Under the pieces are notes generated by a model. It saw only the letters and a list, made by a program, of their open reading frames with translations, was not told the DNA's origin and ran no database searches. Made by a program: the position numbers and the translations under genes. Shown piece by piece: positions 6,500-9,069 of a stretch of 9,069 nucleotides of DNA (position 1 is its first letter; the number at the start of each line of letters is the position of its first letter). Origin of the DNA: DASTDY01 sp035478375 (GTDB lineage: Bacteria > Patescibacteriota > Saccharimonadia > Saccharimonadales > EFPC-124); contig DATIJQ010000072.1 in assembly GCA_035478375.1 (NCBI GenBank), forward strand, positions 1 to 9,069. Direction: 5' to 3'.

Positions 6500-7213
6500 A
6501 TGCTTGCCATTATGCCTTGCCGTCCTTACAATAACGCCATGGTCGACATTAAAGTGGTGCCGGGTACGCCCGGCCTGCGTTTATGCCAGGTAGCACATGT
6601 CGTGCCAATCGGGAGAGGACGTGATAAAACAGGCCACAGTATCAACCATTTTACTGCTGCGCGTGTAGAGCATGCGGTAGCAGTGTACGTTGAATTAAGA
6701 CTTGCCGAAAAGAATGGCTTATTTTGTTGCAGCGGCGGAGCGACGCCCTTCGACAAAAACGGCCAGCCGTGGTCGCACCCGATGCGCCGGCGGCTTTACC
6801 GCGGTCGACCCGAAGCCACATCGATGATTGAATTGGCACGCGAGCTTGGTATCCCCGAAGGTTATCTTCGCGAGGAGCCGGACTCCTGGGATACTCTCAC
6901 CAATCTCATTTTTACCGAAGAGCGTCGGCTTTTGGGCGATGACCGACCCACGGCAATCGTCGGTCACGAAGAACATTTGGTGCGAGCGCTCAAGATCGCC
7001 CAGCGTATTTCGACCCGCCCTTTTATTGGCATTGCTGTGCCAGAAGGCCAAGTGCGCGACCGCGACACATGGCAAGCGCGTTTGGCGACCAACGCTATGC
7101 TTGCTGGTCTTCGACCGGACCTACCAAACGTGTATGACCGAGCGTGTCGGCAGTCACGCTGGGTATGGCGGTGTTTGGGGCAACGAGTTGGCGACTACGC
7201 CGCTCAGCCCTAA
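6500..7213 (+). CDS. DUF218 / YdcF-like protein
   Basis: A predicted 237-aa protein of the DUF218 (YdcF/SanA/ElyC-like) family. The pattern is seen in order (numbering from ATG 6500): VVPIGRGR in the first strand (34-41), CSGGATP (77-83), PEATSM (104-109, the usual sEA-x2-M), EEPDSWDTLTNL (125-136, the usual E-x2-S-x-nT-x-eN) and GHEEHLVRA (155-163, the usual Ts-x2-Hm-x-RA). Family members are linked to envelope or peptidoglycan precursor processes and some bind nucleotide cofactors, but the reaction is mostly unknown. There is no N-terminal membrane segment here, unlike SanA/ElyC. The start is uncertain: ATG 6476, 6500, 6512 and 6539 are in frame; 6500 has AGGA 11 nt upstream. A 60-nt sample (6781-6840) has 37 G+C. 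It appears to stand alone. Confidence 0.72.
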   Translation: MLAIMPCRPYNNAMVDIKVVPGTPGLRLCQVAHVVPIGRGRDKTGHSINHFTAARVEHAVAVYVELRLAEKNGLFCCSGGATPFDKNGQPWSHPMRRRLYRGRPEATSMIELARELGIPEGYLREEPDSWDTLTNLIFTEERRLLGDDRPTAIVGHEEHLVRALKIAQRISTRPFIGIAVPEGQVRDRDTWQARLATNAMLAGLRPDLPNVYDRACRQSRWVWRCLGQRVGDYAAQP

Positions 7214-7226
7214 CGCACGTTTTAAG

Positions 7227-7260
7227 GGCAACCGGGGCGCGCAAATGCGCTCCGGTTGCC
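7227..7260 (+). terminator. Hairpin after the DUF218-like gene, no T-tract
   Basis: GGCAACCGG (7227-7235) pairs perfectly with CCGGTTGCC (7252-7260), and the interior can add a GCGC/GCGC pairing. It begins 13 nt after the stop codon. The following plus-strand bases (TTGCTCGCAATAC) contain no T-run. It is likely the transcript end of the DUF218-like gene, but of a U-poor type. Confidence 0.6.
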
Positions 7261-7292
7261 TTGCTCGCAATACTTTAATTATGTAATTCAAC

Positions 7293-7320
7293 AAAAAACA
7301 GCACCCGTATGGGGCGCTGT
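7293..7320 (-). terminator. Intrinsic terminator of tRNA-Thr
   Basis: On the minus strand ACAGCGCCC (7312-7320) pairs with GGGTGCTGT (7298-7306) over nine positions with one G-U pair and a 5-nt loop, followed by a T-run (7293-7297). It lies 12 nt past the encoded CCA of tRNA-Thr, so the tRNA is a separate transcription unit. Confidence 0.88.
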
Positions 7321-7332
7321 TGTACTATTCTA

Positions 7333-7408
7333 TGGAGCCACGATCGGGAATCGAACCCGAGACCTCCTCCTTACCATGGAGGCGCTCTACCAGCTGAGCT
7401 ATCGCGGC
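7333..7408 (-). tRNA. tRNA-Thr (anticodon GGT)
   Basis: A complete cloverleaf on the minus strand: acceptor GCCGCGA pairs with TCGTGGC (one G-U), U8-A9, D-stem GCTC, anticodon arm CCTCC-ATGGTAA-GGAGG giving anticodon GGT, and a T-arm with GGTTCGATTCC. CCA is encoded at 7333-7335. The discriminator is U73, where E. coli tRNA-Thr has A73. It has its own promoter (7432-7460) and terminator (7293-7320). Confidence 0.97.
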
Positions 7409-7431
7409 GTAAATCTAAAGTAACAGGGGCT

Positions 7432-7460
7432 ATTATAGCGGTTTTGCAAAATTTTCTCAA
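7432..7460 (-). promoter_or_regulatory. Sigma70-type promoter of tRNA-Thr
   Basis: On the minus strand TTGAGA (7455-7460) and a perfect TATAAT (7432-7437) are separated by exactly 17 nt. The predicted start near 7425 leaves a 5' leader of about 17 nt before the mature tRNA end at 7408. It is among the strongest promoter matches in the window, as expected for a tRNA. Confidence 0.85.
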
Positions 7461-7471
7461 GTGTTAACGGC

Positions 7472-7505
7472 CGGTACGGTTGGCAGAAATTCACCAACCG
7501 TACCG
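7472..7505 (-). terminator. Hairpin after the amidase gene, no T-tract
   Basis: A perfect 12-bp inverted repeat, CGGTACGGTTGG (7472-7483) and CCAACCGTACCG (7494-7505), encloses a 10-nt loop 24 nt beyond the amidase stop. The minus-strand bases that follow (GCCGTTAACAC) contain no T-run. It separates the amidase from the tRNA-Thr promoter and probably ends or protects the amidase mRNA. Confidence 0.6.
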
Positions 7506-7529
7506 ACGCATGTGTGGGTTACCTACTGG

Positions 7530-9017
7530 CTAGATGGAGAAATCGACATCGTTGGCGTTGATCAGAACGTACCGACCATTGTACGTCCCCAACACGTAGT
7601 GACTGTTGGCGTCACGCACCGTGGTACGGTCAAACGGACCACTGCCGTCGACAGTCTGCGAATTGTAGTAGTCCGCCGGCTGCTCGCCATACACGGTAAC
7701 GCGTTGGCCCGCCGGAATGGTGTAGCTGAGCGGCGCGACCGTCTGAATGAAGTTGCTTGGGAAGCTGAACGGGTACGCACTTGCTGCCGGGTATGCTCGC
7801 CCGTACACCGGCACCGAAGTTTTACCGGCCTTGGGCGTCGCCACCCATTCGTGGCCGAAGAAGAAGTTCCGCCCCACCAGCAACGGACTAAAGAACCACG
7901 CCTTCTGCCCATCAAAGTCAATACTGATCCAAACGCTGCTAAGGCTTGCTTGGTAATCGTTGTACACGAACCTCTGGCCGTAGTAGGCCACGGCCGCACG
8001 GTTGTCGATCTTGTTGCTACCCTGTCCCAGGACCGGGTCAGTCAGCCGCGGCGACGAAAAGTCGGGCTGTGTGTACAGCGGTACTGTGCTTGTGGACTGT
8101 AGCGGCAGCGCTACGCCGTTATTGTCGGTCAGCTGCTGCTTATTCAATGACCACCGCGGCGCAATGGTCACCACATGCGTGCTGTTGGGCAGCGTCGGCG
8201 GAACCGGCGCACCCAGCAGGTTGAAGTACCCTTCCCAGTCCCAATAAGGACCGGGATCGACATGCATCCCGCTGATGTACGGGTTCAGCGGCGCCGACAC
8301 GTTCTGGTGACCGATGATATGCTGCGCGTCGAGCATCACGTTGTACTTGGCAGCCAGCCACTTGACCAGCATGGCGCTGCTGGCCATTTCGGCCGGCGTG
8401 TAGTCGGCCGCGCCAGTGATCTCGTTGCCCTCGTGCTCTACACCAATACTATGCATATTGGTGTAGTAGTTGCCCGCATGCCAGGCAATGTTCTTGTTCT
8501 GGACAAGCTGGATCACAGACCCGTCTTTGCACACCAAGTAATGCGCACTGACATAGTACAACGGGTCTTGGAACGCGCTGATGGCACTTGCGCAACTGCC
8601 CTCGGTGTCGTGGATGACAATCGTCGTGATCTCGGGCGAGCTTGCGCTCAGACCGCGCGAGGCGATGTCGTAGTTACCCCAGTTCGTGGGGTCATTCGGG
8701 TCGTCCTGCTTATACGCAGCAGGAACAAACTTACAGTGCGACATCAGCGCCGCTGGGCATTCCGGCGCCGGTGGCACAACGTTTGCTTGCGGCGCAAACG
8801 AGCTGCTCGGCGTCGGCGTCGTGTGATTGGCCGGCCGCGTAAACGGCTTGCCATCGCGCGTGAACTTACCGCTGGCGTTGCCAGCGTCCTGAATGTTGGC
8901 CGCAACGCCCGGCGCACTCGGCGCCGCAATCGCGGTCATTCCCCCAGTGAAGCTGAGCCCCAGTACTACTGCGAGCAGCGTTACCAACGCTCGCAAAGTA
9001 TTCGTTACTTTATTCAT
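7530..9017 (-). CDS. Secreted N-acetylmuramoyl-L-alanine amidase with SH3b-like repeats
   Basis: A 495-aa protein predicted to cleave the bond between N-acetylmuramic acid and L-alanine in peptidoglycan. Residues 1-31 form a signal peptide (MNKVTNTLR, a hydrophobic core, cleavage near AIA|AP); 50-86 is a Pro/Thr/Ser-rich linker. The amidase_2/PGRP domain (about 125-270) has the zinc ligands H136 (VIHDTEG), H237 (IIGHQNV) and D254 (HVDPGPYWDW), with E194 (IGVEHEG) as probable catalytic Glu. Cysteines 142 and 163 could form a disulfide. The C-terminal 280-495 looks like two SH3-type wall-binding modules, starting VPLYTQP and VPVYGRA. Start ATG 9017 is chosen because AGGAG lies 4 nt upstream and a signal peptide follows; in-frame starts at 9068 and 9056 add a charged tail. 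From memory it resembles actinobacterial secreted amidases. Sample 7681-7740 has 40 G+C of 60. Its promoter is outside the window. Confidence 0.93.
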   Translation of the reverse strand: MNKVTNTLRALVTLLAVVLGLSFTGGMTAIAAPSAPGVAANIQDAGNASGKFTRDGKPFTRPANHTTPTPSSSFAPQANVVPPAPECPAALMSHCKFVPAAYKQDDPNDPTNWGNYDIASRGLSASSPEITTIVIHDTEGSCASAISAFQDPLYYVSAHYLVCKDGSVIQLVQNKNIAWHAGNYYTNMHSIGVEHEGNEITGAADYTPAEMASSAMLVKWLAAKYNVMLDAQHIIGHQNVSAPLNPYISGMHVDPGPYWDWEGYFNLLGAPVPPTLPNSTHVVTIAPRWSLNKQQLTDNNGVALPLQSTSTVPLYTQPDFSSPRLTDPVLGQGSNKIDNRAAVAYYGQRFVYNDYQASLSSVWISIDFDGQKAWFFSPLLVGRNFFFGHEWVATPKAGKTSVPVYGRAYPAASAYPFSFPSNFIQTVAPLSYTIPAGQRVTVYGEQPADYYNSQTVDGSGPFDRTTVRDANSHYVLGTYNGRYVLINANDVDFSI

Positions 9018-9069
9018 CACGCTCCTAGCGCGACGTGCCGTTGTGGTAGGCGGCATGAGTAAACCCACA

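Noticed and set aside
6719..7075. Minus-strand open frame opposite the DUF218-like gene
   Set aside because: No recognisable motif, while the plus strand carries the ordered DUF218 pattern.
8175..9062. Long plus-strand open frame (295 codons) opposite the amidase
   Set aside because: Very Arg-rich, no known motif, lies antisense to a gene with complete amidase motifs; a typical shadow of GC-rich coding sequence. The same applies to the plus-strand frame 7461-8102, which also covers the post-amidase hairpin.
9018..9068. Upstream in-frame starts of the amidase (GTG 9068, ATG 9056)
   Set aside because: They would add an Arg-rich tail before the signal peptide, and only ATG 9017 has a ribosome site (AGGAG).

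Overview
The window most likely comes from a Patescibacteria/CPR bacterium, probably Candidatus Saccharibacteria (TM7). This is inferred from three things: a short rpmG product that has lost most of its zinc cysteines, a compact GT/GH57/GH15 glycan operon with 4-bp gene overlaps, and a secreted amidase of a type I associate with Actinobacteria, the known hosts of Saccharibacteria. No marker gene fixes the phylum. The standard bacterial code applies: TGA ends four of the genes here, and the only Trp tRNA has a CCA anticodon.

Layout, left to right. Positions 1-121 hold the intrinsic terminator of a minus-strand tRNA-Trp (122-198), which has its own extended -10 promoter. A minus-strand inositol-monophosphatase-family gene (286-1125, TTG start behind a perfect Shine-Dalgarno) ends in a GC-rich hairpin. 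A 106-113 bp intergenic region (1126-1231/1237) carries two face-to-face sigma70-type promoters. The plus-strand one drives a four-gene operon (1238-6241): a GT4-type glycosyltransferase, a GH57 alpha-amylase-type enzyme, a GH15 glucoamylase-type enzyme and a 220-aa uncharacterised protein, each junction overlapping by 4 bp. This operon meets minus-strand rpmG (6257-6427) at a symmetrical, probably bidirectional terminator. Divergent from rpmG is a DUF218/YdcF-like gene (start about 6500, end 7213). A minus-strand tRNA-Thr (7333-7408) with its own promoter and terminator follows. The window ends with a secreted, SH3b-like-repeat N-acetylmuramoyl-L-alanine amidase (7530-9017, minus).

The operon reads as a cytosolic glycogen/maltodextrin system: the GT would build alpha-glucan, the GH57 enzyme would cut or rearrange it, and the GH15 enzyme would release glucose. 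The fourth gene is translationally coupled to these but has no known role. The amidase is predicted to act outside the cell on peptidoglycan, either the cell's own or that of a host or neighbour.

The window also looks compositionally mixed. The phosphatase, DUF218 and amidase genes are GC-richer in hand-counted samples and are followed by strong hairpins lacking a T-tract. The tRNAs and the operon/rpmG pair end in classical hairpin-plus-T terminators. No CRISPR array, insertion sequence or transposase was seen.
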